From contig CABUDZ010000034.1 in assembly GCA_902490445.1 (NCBI GenBank), positions 1-19,053 on the forward strand: a stretch of 19,053 bases of DNA. The letters run 5' to 3'. Position 1 is the stretch's first letter. Each line of letters begins with the position of its first letter. Below, piece after piece: positions 6,786-13,214 of this stretch. A model generated the notes under the pieces. The model had not been told where the DNA came from. It saw nothing but the letters and a program-made list of their open reading frames with translations, and did not search any database. The stretch is from an uncultured Collinsella sp. Lineage in GTDB: Bacteria > Actinomycetota > Coriobacteriia > Coriobacteriales > Coriobacteriaceae. The position numbers and the translations under genes are program-made.

Positions 6786-8006
6786 TTATGCCCCAACTTG
6801 GCCGCTCGCGTCCCAGAGCACGTTATCGGCGAGCGCGATTAGCACCTGCTGACAACGAACGATATCGGCATGGGGCACATATTCGTTGGGCTTGTGTGCG
6901 AGCGCGAGCGACCCGGGACCGTAGCTCATGCAATTGCGGTTGCCTGTCTTGCCGGCAATGACGGCGGTGTCGGTGTAGCCGGTAAAGAAGCCGACGGTCG
7001 TGTCCGCGTCCGTCACGTCATCGGCGGCACGCTTGAGCGCTGCTAGAAGGGGAGAGTTCGGGTCGCGCTCGATGGCGGGGCGGTCGCCCGTCACGGTGTA
7101 GCTGCCATGGCAACCGGGAACGGCTGCTTCGGCGACGGCGATGGCCTGCTCTACCATGCGCGTCGCGGCGGCCGTATCGGTCGGCGGGGTCAGACGCATG
7201 TCGACCCAGACTTTGGCGCGGTCGGGCACGACATAGGGGCGATATCCGCCCTCGATTTGGCCAAATGTGATGGTCGAAGACCCCAGCTCATCGTGCGCGG
7301 GCAGCGCCACAAACACGCGACGGAGCGAACACACGACCTCGGCCATGGCGGCGACGGCATCCGCGCCCTTCCACGGCTGGCTCGCATGCGCCGTTACGCC
7401 AGCCATTTCAATCTCGAACCACGTGCGCCCCTTGTGCGCCACCTGAATCTGTCCGTCGGTGGGTTCGGTGTCCAGCACCCATTCACGCGAGCCGACCCAG
7501 CCGGCATCGATCGCGGCCTCTGAGCCGCGCATAAAGTCTTCCTCGTCGACCGAGCAGATGAGCGAAAAGCCGCGGCGGGGCAACGCGCCATCCGCCGCCA
7601 CGCGCTCGAGCGTATGGATCAGTGCGGCAATAGCGCAGGCCAGGCCACCCTTCATATCGCAGGCACCGCGGCCATAGAGTTTATCGTCGCGCACAACCGC
7701 CCCAAGCGGTGCGATGTCTGCGTCCCAGCCATCGCCCAAGGTGACGGTATCCATGTGGCAGATATAGATCAGCCGCGGCTCGTCGCTTTGGCCCGGCACG
7801 GTGACTTTAAGGTTGCGGCGCCCGGGCAGCACTTCGAGCTCCTCAATCTGCACGGCATCGAGCGCAGAACTATCAAGTTGTGCCAGCTGCTGCTCAATGA
7901 GCCTCTTAATGAAGCGCTCAATTTCATCCTCATACGCGCCCGGGTCTGAGCTGTCGATCCGCACAAGCTCCTGCGCAAGCCGCCAGGCAAAGTCCTCATC
8001 AACCAT
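6786..8006 (-). CDS. M20 family metallopeptidase/deacylase (ArgE/DapE-like)
   Basis: The 406-residue protein (from ATG at 8006, with GTGAGG 7 bases upstream) has the ordered motifs of the M20 di-zinc family. These are ICHMDTV with H84 and D86, YGRGACDMKGG with D117, SVDEED with the catalytic E155 and metal ligand E156, LDTEPTD with D179, and ALAHKPNEY with the last histidine. The dimerisation domain begins about HKGRTWFEIEMAGVTAHAS. It should be a cytoplasmic enzyme hydrolysing an N-acyl or peptide bond. ArgE (acetylornithine), DapE (succinyl-diaminopimelate) and YgeY-like roles cannot be separated by eye. A TTG at 8036 with AGGAGG 12 bases upstream is an alternative start. It is divergent from the nuclease-like gene at 8161. 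Confidence 0.88.
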   Translation of the reverse strand: MVDEDFAWRLAQELVRIDSSDPGAYEDEIERFIKRLIEQQLAQLDSSALDAVQIEELEVLPGRRNLKVTVPGQSDEPRLIYICHMDTVTLGDGWDADIAPLGAVVRDDKLYGRGACDMKGGLACAIAALIHTLERVAADGALPRRGFSLICSVDEEDFMRGSEAAIDAGWVGSREWVLDTEPTDGQIQVAHKGRTWFEIEMAGVTAHASQPWKGADAVAAMAEVVCSLRRVFVALPAHDELGSSTITFGQIEGGYRPYVVPDRAKVWVDMRLTPPTDTAAATRMVEQAIAVAEAAVPGCHGSYTVTGDRPAIERDPNSPLLAALKRAADDVTDADTTVGFFTGYTDTAVIAGKTGNRNCMSYGPGSLALAHKPNEYVPHADIVRCQQVLIALADNVLWDASGQVGA

Positions 8007-8160
8007 ATGCAACCTCACAATCAGTTTGCTTTCCAAACCGATTGTAAGCCTCCTGAGAGATCCGCGACGTGGGCGTGGCAGTATTTACCGTTCGCAGGCC
8101 GAGCCAGCGCGTTTGCCGTCCGAGCGGGTTCACAAGCGACGCAGCGGGTACGTACCCTTC

Positions 8161-9210
8161 ATGGACGACATGCTGTGCGACATATCTGCCTTTCGGTATC
8201 ACCGGATACCTCCACAGGTCTTGGCAATAATGCCGGACCTGCCCGATTCTGCGGACGATCCGCGCAGGGAGCACCTATGTGAGCATCCGCTCGTCACGCA
8301 TTTCCTGGGCACCCCGTTACACGTGTTGGCGCAGGGCAGCTGCGGACGTAAGGGCGATCGCATTGTCAGGCATGTTTGGAACGGGGAGAGGCCGTTTGAT
8401 TCCGTGCGGCAGACGGAGTTTGGCCTCGATGTTGCGTCCCCGCTCTTTACCCTGCTGACCCTGGCTTCCTCGGTCTCAAACGAGCGTTTAATCATGTGCA
8501 TGTATGAGATGTGCGGCACCTTTGCCGTGTGCAAGATTGCGCCTCAGGTAAAGTCGGCACTTGAGCAGGCATATGGGGGCCGGTGGGGTGACGCACGGTC
8601 GGGCTGGGAAAACGTAAAGGATACCTCGGGGAATCCAACAGACTTGTGGAAACGACCTCCCTTGATTGAGCTCTCTGAACTTACCGAGTACGTCGATAAG
8701 ATCCCGGGGCTCCGCGGCGCTAAATCGTTCACGCGTGCCGCGAAATGCATTACGGGGGTGGCGGCATCGCCGCTCGAGGTCCAGGCTTCGATGCTGTTTG
8801 GCCTTACGAGGTTGCGCGGCGGCGAAGGGCTGCGCCTTACCAATAACGTCGAGATTCGCTTGACGCGCAGTGCCCGCCTGATTTCGGGGCTTGATAGGCG
8901 CTATGCCGATATCCTGCTGGCAAATAAGGACGGCAGCAGAGAGTGTCTGGTTGAATGCCAAGGTAAAGCCATTCACGGATCCATAGAATCCAAGATTTCG
9001 GACTCCGATCGAACGACGGCGCTGCAAGCGATGGGATATCCCGTCATTCTGATGACCTATGGTCAGCTGGCCGACTCCGATGCCTTCCGCGTGGTGATGG
9101 AGCTCATCATGGCCTATCTCGATGTGCCGCTGAAAGACAAGACGCCGCGACAGCAGGAGCTCGAACGGCGGCTTCGTGAGGAGATTTTTATCGATTGGGC
9201 GGAAATGTAG
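8161..9210 (+). CDS. AbiEi-like/PD-(D/E)XK nuclease-like fusion protein, unrecognised function
   Basis: The 349-residue protein (ATG at 8161, weak ribosome binding site; the frame is open upstream) is not a family I can name with certainty. The C-terminal third resembles DUF559/Vsr-type nucleases: ASPLEVQ with E206, RRYADILL with D250, LVECQGKAIHG with E265-x-Q267 and K269, then DSDRTTALQAMGYPVILMTY. That order (acid, D, E-x-Q/D, D-R...GY-V) is the PD-(D/E)XK arrangement. The N-terminal half (CDISAFRYHRIPP, then LDVASPLFTLLTLAS) recalls AbiEi-type antitoxin proteins, which combine a promoter-binding region with a DUF559-like tail in actinobacteria. It stands alone with no toxin partner adjacent. 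It could be a regulator, a defence nuclease or a relic of one; the assignment of both halves is inference. Confidence 0.55.
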   Translation: MDDMLCDISAFRYHRIPPQVLAIMPDLPDSADDPRREHLCEHPLVTHFLGTPLHVLAQGSCGRKGDRIVRHVWNGERPFDSVRQTEFGLDVASPLFTLLTLASSVSNERLIMCMYEMCGTFAVCKIAPQVKSALEQAYGGRWGDARSGWENVKDTSGNPTDLWKRPPLIELSELTEYVDKIPGLRGAKSFTRAAKCITGVAASPLEVQASMLFGLTRLRGGEGLRLTNNVEIRLTRSARLISGLDRRYADILLANKDGSRECLVECQGKAIHGSIESKISDSDRTTALQAMGYPVILMTYGQLADSDAFRVVMELIMAYLDVPLKDKTPRQQELERRLREEIFIDWAEM

Positions 9211-9282
9211 TCGCGCGGGTGGAAAACGGTCGCGTGAACTAGAGTTTTGGGCGCGAAAAAGGCTTCAGTTTCGCCTTGGAAG

Positions 9283-9473
9283 GGCTTTAAAAATACTATC
9301 CAAAACAAGTTGTTTCGGAAAATCGACAGTCAACTTGAATGTGATATATAGAGATCGATTTTTACCTACTAAAGCCCCTGATAAAGCTGTTTATCAAAGC
9401 AGGTGTGCTCAGTGATTTGGGTGGGACTGTCGATTATCCGAAAAAACTTATTATGGATAGCATTTTCAAAACC
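9283..9473. mobile_element. MITE-like element with 49-bp imperfect terminal inverted repeats
   Basis: Bases 9283-9331 and 9425-9473 are inverted copies matching at 42 of 49 positions with no gaps. The innermost 11 bases (GACTGTCGATT and complement) match perfectly. The 93-base interior encodes nothing and contains a small palindrome (9379-9396). Total size 191 bp and low G+C suit a non-autonomous miniature element or the relic of an insertion sequence. No target duplication longer than AG is visible at the ends, so a transposon origin is not shown; a long structured RNA is the main alternative. Confidence 0.55.
9379..9396. repeat. 18-base palindrome inside the inverted-repeat element
   Basis: TGATAAA and TTTATCA are exact inverted copies around GCTG. 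It sits near the middle of the 93-base interior of the larger element and would form the tip of a cruciform or RNA hairpin. Confidence 0.4.
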
Positions 9474-9489
9474 AGCCGGAGCAACGAAA

Positions 9490-9520
9490 TCGGCCCCCGT
9501 TTCGTTAAAACGGGGGCCGA
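9490..9520. terminator. Rho-independent terminator of the serC-serA unit
   Basis: A perfect 13-bp stem (9490-9502 with 9508-9520) with five consecutive G-C pairs closes on a 5-base loop. On the minus strand it lies 40 bases past the serA stop and is followed by ATTTCGTT. It may also stop plus-strand transcripts coming from the 8161-9210 gene. Confidence 0.85.
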
Positions 9521-9559
9521 ATGGGCTTCATGGACTGCCTCGCAGGCTTGGCGCCGGAG

Positions 9560-10723
9560 CTATTTGATCACGCGCACGCGATACATCGACGGAATCTGCT
9601 TGAGCGCCTCGATGGTGCTGCTGTCCAGGTGCTCGTCGGTGTCGAACATGGTGTAGGCGTTTTCGCCAGCGGACTCGTTGGTCATACGCTGCACGTTGGC
9701 ATTGTCCTTGGCCAGGATTGCCGTGATCTGGCCGATCATGTTAGGCACGTTGGCGTGCAGGCAGGCGATGCGGCTTGCGGCGCGCGCCTTGCCCATGCTG
9801 CAAGCGGGGTAGTTGACGCTGTGCGCGATGTTGCCGTTCTCCAGGTAATCCTTGAGCTCGCTGATGGCCATATCAGCACAGTTGGCCTCGGCCTCGCCAG
9901 TGCCGGCGCCCGAGTGCGTGGTGATAAACGTGTTGGGCATCTTGACGGTCTTGGGCGTGGCAAAGTCGCAGCTAAACCAGCTCAGCTTGCCCTCGCGCAG
10001 GGCAGCGTCGACGGCGTCCTCGTCAATGATGGTTTCGCGCGCGTAGTTGATGAGCACGGCGTCGGGTGCCAGCAGGTTAATCTGCTCGGTGCTTATCATG
10101 CCGATGGTGTCTGCCTTGCTGGGCACGTGCACGGTGAGGTAGTCGCAGCCGCGGCACAGGTCCTCGAGCGTGCCCACGCGCTGCACCTCGCGGCTCAGCA
10201 CCCACGCGTGCTCGACGGAAATGAACGGATCGTAGCCGTAGACGTCCATACCCAGGTCGACGCAGGCGTTGGCGACCTTGGAGCCCACGTTGCCCAGGCC
10301 GATGACGCCGATGCGCTTGCCCTTGAGCTCGCGGCCCACAAAGGCCTTCTTGGCCTTCTCGGCATCGACCTGAATCTCGGGATCGTCGGCGTTGTCGCGC
10401 ACCCAGTTCATCGACTGCACCACGCCGCGGCTCGAAAGCACCAGCATGCCCAGGACGAGCTCCTTGACGGCGTTGCTGTTGGCGCCGGGGGAGTTGAAGA
10501 CGACGACGCCCTTCTTGGCGTACTCCTCGACGGGGATGTTGTTGACGCCGGCGCCGCAGCGGGCGATGGCGCGAATGCCCTCGGGCAGTTCGTAGCCGTG
10601 CAGGTCGGTCGAGCGCATCAGGATCGCGTCGGCCTCCTCGGCGGTGCTTACAAACTCGTAGCCCTCGCCAAACTCGACTTCGCCGTCTTTGGTGATGTCG
10701 TCGATGGTCTTGATCTTGCGCAT
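9560..10723 (-). CDS. serA: D-3-phosphoglycerate dehydrogenase
   Basis: This 387-residue enzyme oxidises 3-phosphoglycerate to 3-phosphohydroxypyruvate with NAD+, the first step of serine biosynthesis. Visible parts: the substrate-domain segment IARCGAGVNNI (about 53-63), the Rossmann nucleotide loop GLGNVGSKVA (142-151), the conserved arginine R229 in NYARETIIDEDAV, H270 in THSGAGTGEAE, and a C-terminal ACT domain (about 317-387) that in relatives can sense serine. The loop that normally supplies the catalytic glutamate reads CDFATPKTV here, with no Glu. The start has AAGGAG upstream. It is the second gene of a unit with serC, separated by 69 bases that contain a TTGTTT/AAACAA palindrome (10743-10755). 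Confidence 0.92.
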   Translation of the reverse strand: MRKIKTIDDITKDGEVEFGEGYEFVSTAEEADAILMRSTDLHGYELPEGIRAIARCGAGVNNIPVEEYAKKGVVVFNSPGANSNAVKELVLGMLVLSSRGVVQSMNWVRDNADDPEIQVDAEKAKKAFVGRELKGKRIGVIGLGNVGSKVANACVDLGMDVYGYDPFISVEHAWVLSREVQRVGTLEDLCRGCDYLTVHVPSKADTIGMISTEQINLLAPDAVLINYARETIIDEDAVDAALREGKLSWFSCDFATPKTVKMPNTFITTHSGAGTGEAEANCADMAISELKDYLENGNIAHSVNYPACSMGKARAASRIACLHANVPNMIGQITAILAKDNANVQRMTNESAGENAYTMFDTDEHLDSSTIEALKQIPSMYRVRVIK

Positions 10724-10792
10724 GGAAAACTCCTTAGCAGGTTTGTTTAAAACAAGTGGTTTGAAGTGGCTGGTCGGCCCGCTCGTTGCGGG

Positions 10793-11917
10793 CTAGTTAG
10801 ATCGCGGGCTCAAACTATGCTGCGCTTCGAAGTCCTTCATGTACGTGGCCAGCGCCTGAACGTCTTCCATGGTTACGGCGTTGTAGACGCTGGCGCGCAT
10901 GCCGCCCACCAGACGATGGCCCTTGACGTTTTGAATCTGGTGCTCGGCCGCGCCTGTGACAAAGGCCGTGTCGAGTTCGGCGTCGCCGGTGCGGAAGGTG
11001 ACGTTGGCGATGGAGCGGCTGCCGGCCTGCGTGGTGCCATGGAACAGCTCGCTGTGCTCGAGCAGGTCGTAGAGCAGGTTGGCCTTGGAGCAGTTGCGCT
11101 CGGCCATGGTTGCGAGCCCGCCGGTCTGCTCCACCCAATGGAACACCTTGCCGCATACGTAGATGCCAAAGGTGTTAGGCGTGTTGAGCATGGAGCCCTT
11201 GGCGGTCTGGGTCTTAAGGTCCATGTACTGCGGCGTCTGCGCAAAGGCGGGGCCATCTGCGATGAGATCGTCGCGCACGATGACCACGGTCACGCCCGCG
11301 GCACCGGCGTTTTTCTGCGCGCCGGCGTAGATGAGCCCGTAGCGCTCAACGTCGAGCGGCTGCGACAGAAAGCAGCTCGAGACATCGGCGACCAGCGGTA
11401 CGTCGCCGCAATCGGGCAGCTCGTGGAACATGGTGCCAAAGATGGTGTTGTTCTGGCAGATGTAGACGTAGTCGAGCCCGTCGCCCGCGGCCTCGGCGGC
11501 AATGCGCGCGTTGACGTCGGCCATGGCGGGAATGCGGTCGAAATTGGTGTCCTCGGAGCTCGCGAGCAGCACGGCCTCACCGTACTTGGCGGCCTCTTTG
11601 TACGCCTTGTTGGCAAAGTTGCCGGTAACGACGTAGCCGGCGCGGCCGCGGCGCATGAGGTTCATGGGGATGCCCGCAAACTGTAGCGTGGCGCCGCCCT
11701 GTAAAAACAGGACACGGTAGTTGTCGGGGATGCTCAGCAGGCGGCGCAGGGTTGCCTCGGCGTCGTCGATGATCTGCTGGTACATGCTAGATCGATGGCT
11801 CATCTCGAGCACGGACATGCCGCAACCGCGGTAGTCCATCATCTCGTCGGCGATCTCGGCAAGCACGCTGGTGGGCAGTGCGGCCGGGCCTGCTGAGAAG
11901 TTGTGCACACGTGCCAT
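10793..11917 (-). CDS. serC: phosphoserine aminotransferase
   Basis: This 374-residue fold-type I PLP enzyme transfers the amino group of glutamate to 3-phosphohydroxypyruvate, giving phosphoserine, and can serve pyridoxine synthesis in some bacteria. It opens ARVHNFSAGPAALP, the family signature. It continues with GMSVLEMSHRS, LFLQGGATLQF (phosphate-binding GGAT) and ADVSSCFLSQPLD, and has the PLP lysine K202 in YAGAQKNAGAAG. HWVEQTGGL and the final VGGMRASVYNAV are also typical. Length is close to the usual ~360. It lies directly upstream of serA on the same strand, so the two successive pathway enzymes are co-expressed. A 6-bp GC stem (10777-10793) overlaps its stop codon and might trim read-through. 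The start follows GAGGGGA. No serB phosphatase is adjacent. Confidence 0.94.
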   Translation of the reverse strand: MARVHNFSAGPAALPTSVLAEIADEMMDYRGCGMSVLEMSHRSSMYQQIIDDAEATLRRLLSIPDNYRVLFLQGGATLQFAGIPMNLMRRGRAGYVVTGNFANKAYKEAAKYGEAVLLASSEDTNFDRIPAMADVNARIAAEAAGDGLDYVYICQNNTIFGTMFHELPDCGDVPLVADVSSCFLSQPLDVERYGLIYAGAQKNAGAAGVTVVIVRDDLIADGPAFAQTPQYMDLKTQTAKGSMLNTPNTFGIYVCGKVFHWVEQTGGLATMAERNCSKANLLYDLLEHSELFHGTTQAGSRSIANVTFRTGDAELDTAFVTGAAEHQIQNVKGHRLVGGMRASVYNAVTMEDVQALATYMKDFEAQHSLSPRSN

Positions 11918-11955
11918 CTTCTAAGTCCCCTCGTAGCCGTTTGAACGTTCGGGAT

Positions 11956-11964
11956 ACTTTAGCA
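11956..11964 (-). promoter_or_regulatory. possible extended -10 element of serC
   Basis: On the minus strand TGC-TAAAGT reads as an extended -10 box about 40 bases before the serC ATG. No good -35 hexamer is seen. The perfect palindrome GAACGTTC (11943-11950) lies just downstream, near the expected start of transcription, and could be an operator. Confidence 0.3.
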
Positions 11965-12047
11965 CAGTGCAGCGCCAGGTGCGACCGCATCACGGTAAAA
12001 CTCGACTGCGCCGCTATGATTTACAGGATGGTTACATGGGGGAGGGA

Positions 12048-12221
12048 TTATCTCGAGGCTCGTATCCGATCCGCCTCGGCCTTTGCTTGTTTCCAGGGGC
12101 GTACGCGACCGTTGGTGAGGTCGTCGTAGCCACGAGCGATGGCACGTTGAATGTGATCTTCGCGTTCCTGAATGGTAGTTAGTGCGCGCGTCTGATCAGA
12201 AATAGACTTTACGACAGACAT
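12048..12221 (-). CDS. small antitoxin-like protein, 57 residues
   Basis: The ATG at 12221 has an ideal AAGGAG 7 bases upstream, which argues that this short frame is truly translated and that the longer version starting at 12245 is not. The protein is hydrophilic: a basic, mostly helical N-terminal half, then AIARGYDDLTNGRVRPW and a charged tail ending KAEADRIRASR. The I-x-x-G-x-x-D-x-x-x-G-R-V-x-P pattern recalls the C-terminal half of small type II antitoxins that wrap around a toxin. No toxin gene is adjacent on either side, so it would be an orphan. The gene is divergent from the BREX operon and could share its control region. The family assignment is tentative. Confidence 0.6.
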   Translation of the reverse strand: MSVVKSISDQTRALTTIQEREDHIQRAIARGYDDLTNGRVRPWKQAKAEADRIRASR

Positions 12222-12233
12222 ATGAAGCTCCTT

Positions 12234-12261
12234 ACATAGAAGCATATGTATAACTCTATGT
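12234..12261. promoter_or_regulatory. AT-rich dyad upstream of the small antitoxin-like gene
   Basis: ACATAG and CTATGT are inverted with 16 bases between, and CATATG lies inside. On the minus strand the stretch contains TTATACAT, a possible -10. Such a dyad over a promoter would suit autoregulation, as antitoxins do; this is inference. Confidence 0.3.
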
Positions 12262-12454
12262 TGAATATAGCGGAGGATGGCGTTGGGCGTGTGCGTGCCT
12301 GCATTCGTAAGCGCGGTTGTCTGGCAAGTGTGATTTGGGGCAATCTCGTCAAAGCTTCTGAGCTGCGAAAATAACCGTTAACCGGATTTAATATTGTTGC
12401 TCAACATTTGACACTCTGGGCGTGGTAACTTTTTTACCAACAGGTATGATTATT

Positions 12455-12500
12455 GTCATGTGCGCCGCGCCTGCCTGCCGGGTTGCGGCGCACTTGTGAC
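12455..12500. promoter_or_regulatory. GC-rich hairpin in the BREX leader
   Basis: GTGCGCCGC (12460-12468) pairs exactly with GCGGCGCAC (12485-12493), and the outer GTCA/TGAC extends the stem past a small bulge. The loop is 16 bases. No T run follows, so it is not a classic terminator; it lies between two TTGACA boxes and could be an operator or a leader structure. Confidence 0.5.
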
Positions 12501-12516
12501 AGCCTTTGACACCCTT

Positions 12517-12531
12517 GGAGCGTGTACTGTG
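12517..12531 (+). promoter_or_regulatory. ribosome binding site and GTG start upstream of the G tract
   Basis: GGAG (12517-12520) stands 8 bases before GTG (12529-12531). This is the only well-formed start signal ahead of brxA. In the 10-G sequence its frame passes the G tract and ends at TGA 12592-12594 after 21 codons. With one G fewer it would run straight into BrxA. Confidence 0.5.
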
Positions 12532-12553
12532 GATGTAACCACAAAAAGCGTTC

Positions 12554-12563
12554 GGGGGGGGGG
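12554..12563 (+). repeat. 10-base homopolymeric G tract, candidate phase-variation switch
   Basis: Ten consecutive G lie 23 bases after the well-supported GTG (12529) and end in the first base of the in-frame GTG at 12563. The upstream start is one base out of register with BrxA; 9 or 12 G would join them. Long G runs slip during replication, and such tracts are classic on/off switches. It is the longest G run I see in the window. Confidence 0.6.
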
Positions 12564-13213
12564 TGCTCACCCGCGAGCAATTCCTCCCGCATGAGATGCG
12601 CATCGTCGCTGCCCTGCGTATGCAGGGCGCAAACGACGAGCAGGTCATTGTACGCGTAAAGAGCGAGAACCTCTTTCAATATCCCACGGAGCGCATGGTC
12701 GCCAACCGCGCAACCGTGTGCCTTCGTCGCCTCGACGCCATGGTGCCCACGGACGCCGCATGCGCCGCGCGCGGCATCGACCCCAATACCGCCGTCGAGG
12801 CTGCGTTATCCCTAACCGGCCTCATGGCATCCGGCACCCCCACGCAGGCGGATCAGGCCATCTTCTACAGCATGATCTGCCGCTACGACATCGTGCGCGA
12901 GCTCGTGCTCGTCGAGGTGGGGGAGCGCCTGCAAAACTTCGATTATGCCTTCACGGCGGTTGACCTCAACGCCTTTATGACGCGCTTTACCACGGAGTAT
13001 CCGGACGCGGCCCGCTGGACCGAGGCCACGGTCAAGCGCATTAAGGGCTCGCTTCGCCAGACGCTCCGCCACGCCGGTCTTATCGGCGAGGGTATGGGTC
13101 CGGAGTCCGAGCGCCTGTCACCACTTTTCCTCGATTCCGATGTCGAGCGAGCCTTGGTTCAGCTGGGCGAGCAGTCGCTTATCGCGGCCCTTACCGGCAG
13201 GGTGGTGATGTAG
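12563..13213 (+). CDS. brxA: BREX protein BrxA (DUF1819)
   Basis: The 216-residue frame matches the DUF1819/BrxA family. It has an N-terminal LTREQFLPHEMRIVAAL, then SENLFQYPTERMVANRATVCLRRLDAM (the conserved NlfqY...R...cl.RLdal core), a middle AIFYSMICRYDIVRELVLVEV, and a later WTEATVKRIKGSLRQTLRHAGL (the W-t..T.krik...r..L..aGl segment). It ends in LIAALTG. BrxA is a small DNA-binding helical protein encoded first in type 1 BREX operons, needed for phage exclusion in several systems. The given start is the GTG at 12563, the only start codon in this frame after the TAA at 12536-12538. It has no spaced Shine-Dalgarno site apart from the G tract itself. The better start at 12529 is out of frame by one base. 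brxB follows after one base. Confidence 0.85.
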   Translation: MLTREQFLPHEMRIVAALRMQGANDEQVIVRVKSENLFQYPTERMVANRATVCLRRLDAMVPTDAACAARGIDPNTAVEAALSLTGLMASGTPTQADQAIFYSMICRYDIVRELVLVEVGERLQNFDYAFTAVDLNAFMTRFTTEYPDAARWTEATVKRIKGSLRQTLRHAGLIGEGMGPESERLSPLFLDSDVERALVQLGEQSLIAALTGRVVM

Positions 13214-13214
13214 C

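Larger units (their letters stand above)
9211..9559. other. AT-rich gene-free stretch
   Basis: About 350 bases with no convincing coding frame, clearly richer in A+T than the flanking genes. It contains the inverted-repeat element at 9283-9473 and the terminator of the ser genes at 9490-9520. The short frames that cross it have no recognisable protein character. Confidence 0.6.
12222..12528. other. divergent control region between the small gene and the BREX operon
   Basis: About 307 bases without a convincing gene. It holds, left to right, the small gene's ribosome binding site and a dyad (ACATAG 12234-12239, CTATGT 12256-12261), a TTGACA box (12408-12413), a 6-bp inverted repeat TGGTAA/TTACCA around a T-rich loop (about 12423-12439), TATGAT (12445-12450), a GC-rich hairpin (12455-12500) and a second TTGACA box (12506-12511). 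The -35-like boxes lack well-spaced -10 partners, so the actual BREX promoter cannot be fixed. Confidence 0.5.

Noticed and set aside
7801..8160. upstream extension of the nuclease-like gene
   Set aside because: It overlaps the 5' end of the M20 peptidase gene and its ribosome binding site, and the residues before 8161 are Arg/Ser-rich without motif.
9281..9475. AG dinucleotide on both sides of the inverted-repeat element as a target duplication
   Set aside because: Two bases are too few to distinguish from chance; not claimed as transposition evidence.
9521..10750. 409-residue plus-strand frame
   Set aside because: Mirror of serA; no start signal and no family motif.
10766..11686. 306-residue plus-strand frame
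   Set aside because: Mirror of serC, whose PLP lysine and other motifs are unambiguous.
12446..12499. possible 17-codon leader peptide in the BREX leader
   Set aside because: ATG with no properly spaced ribosome binding site and no run of any amino acid that would suit attenuation; overlaps the hairpin by chance.
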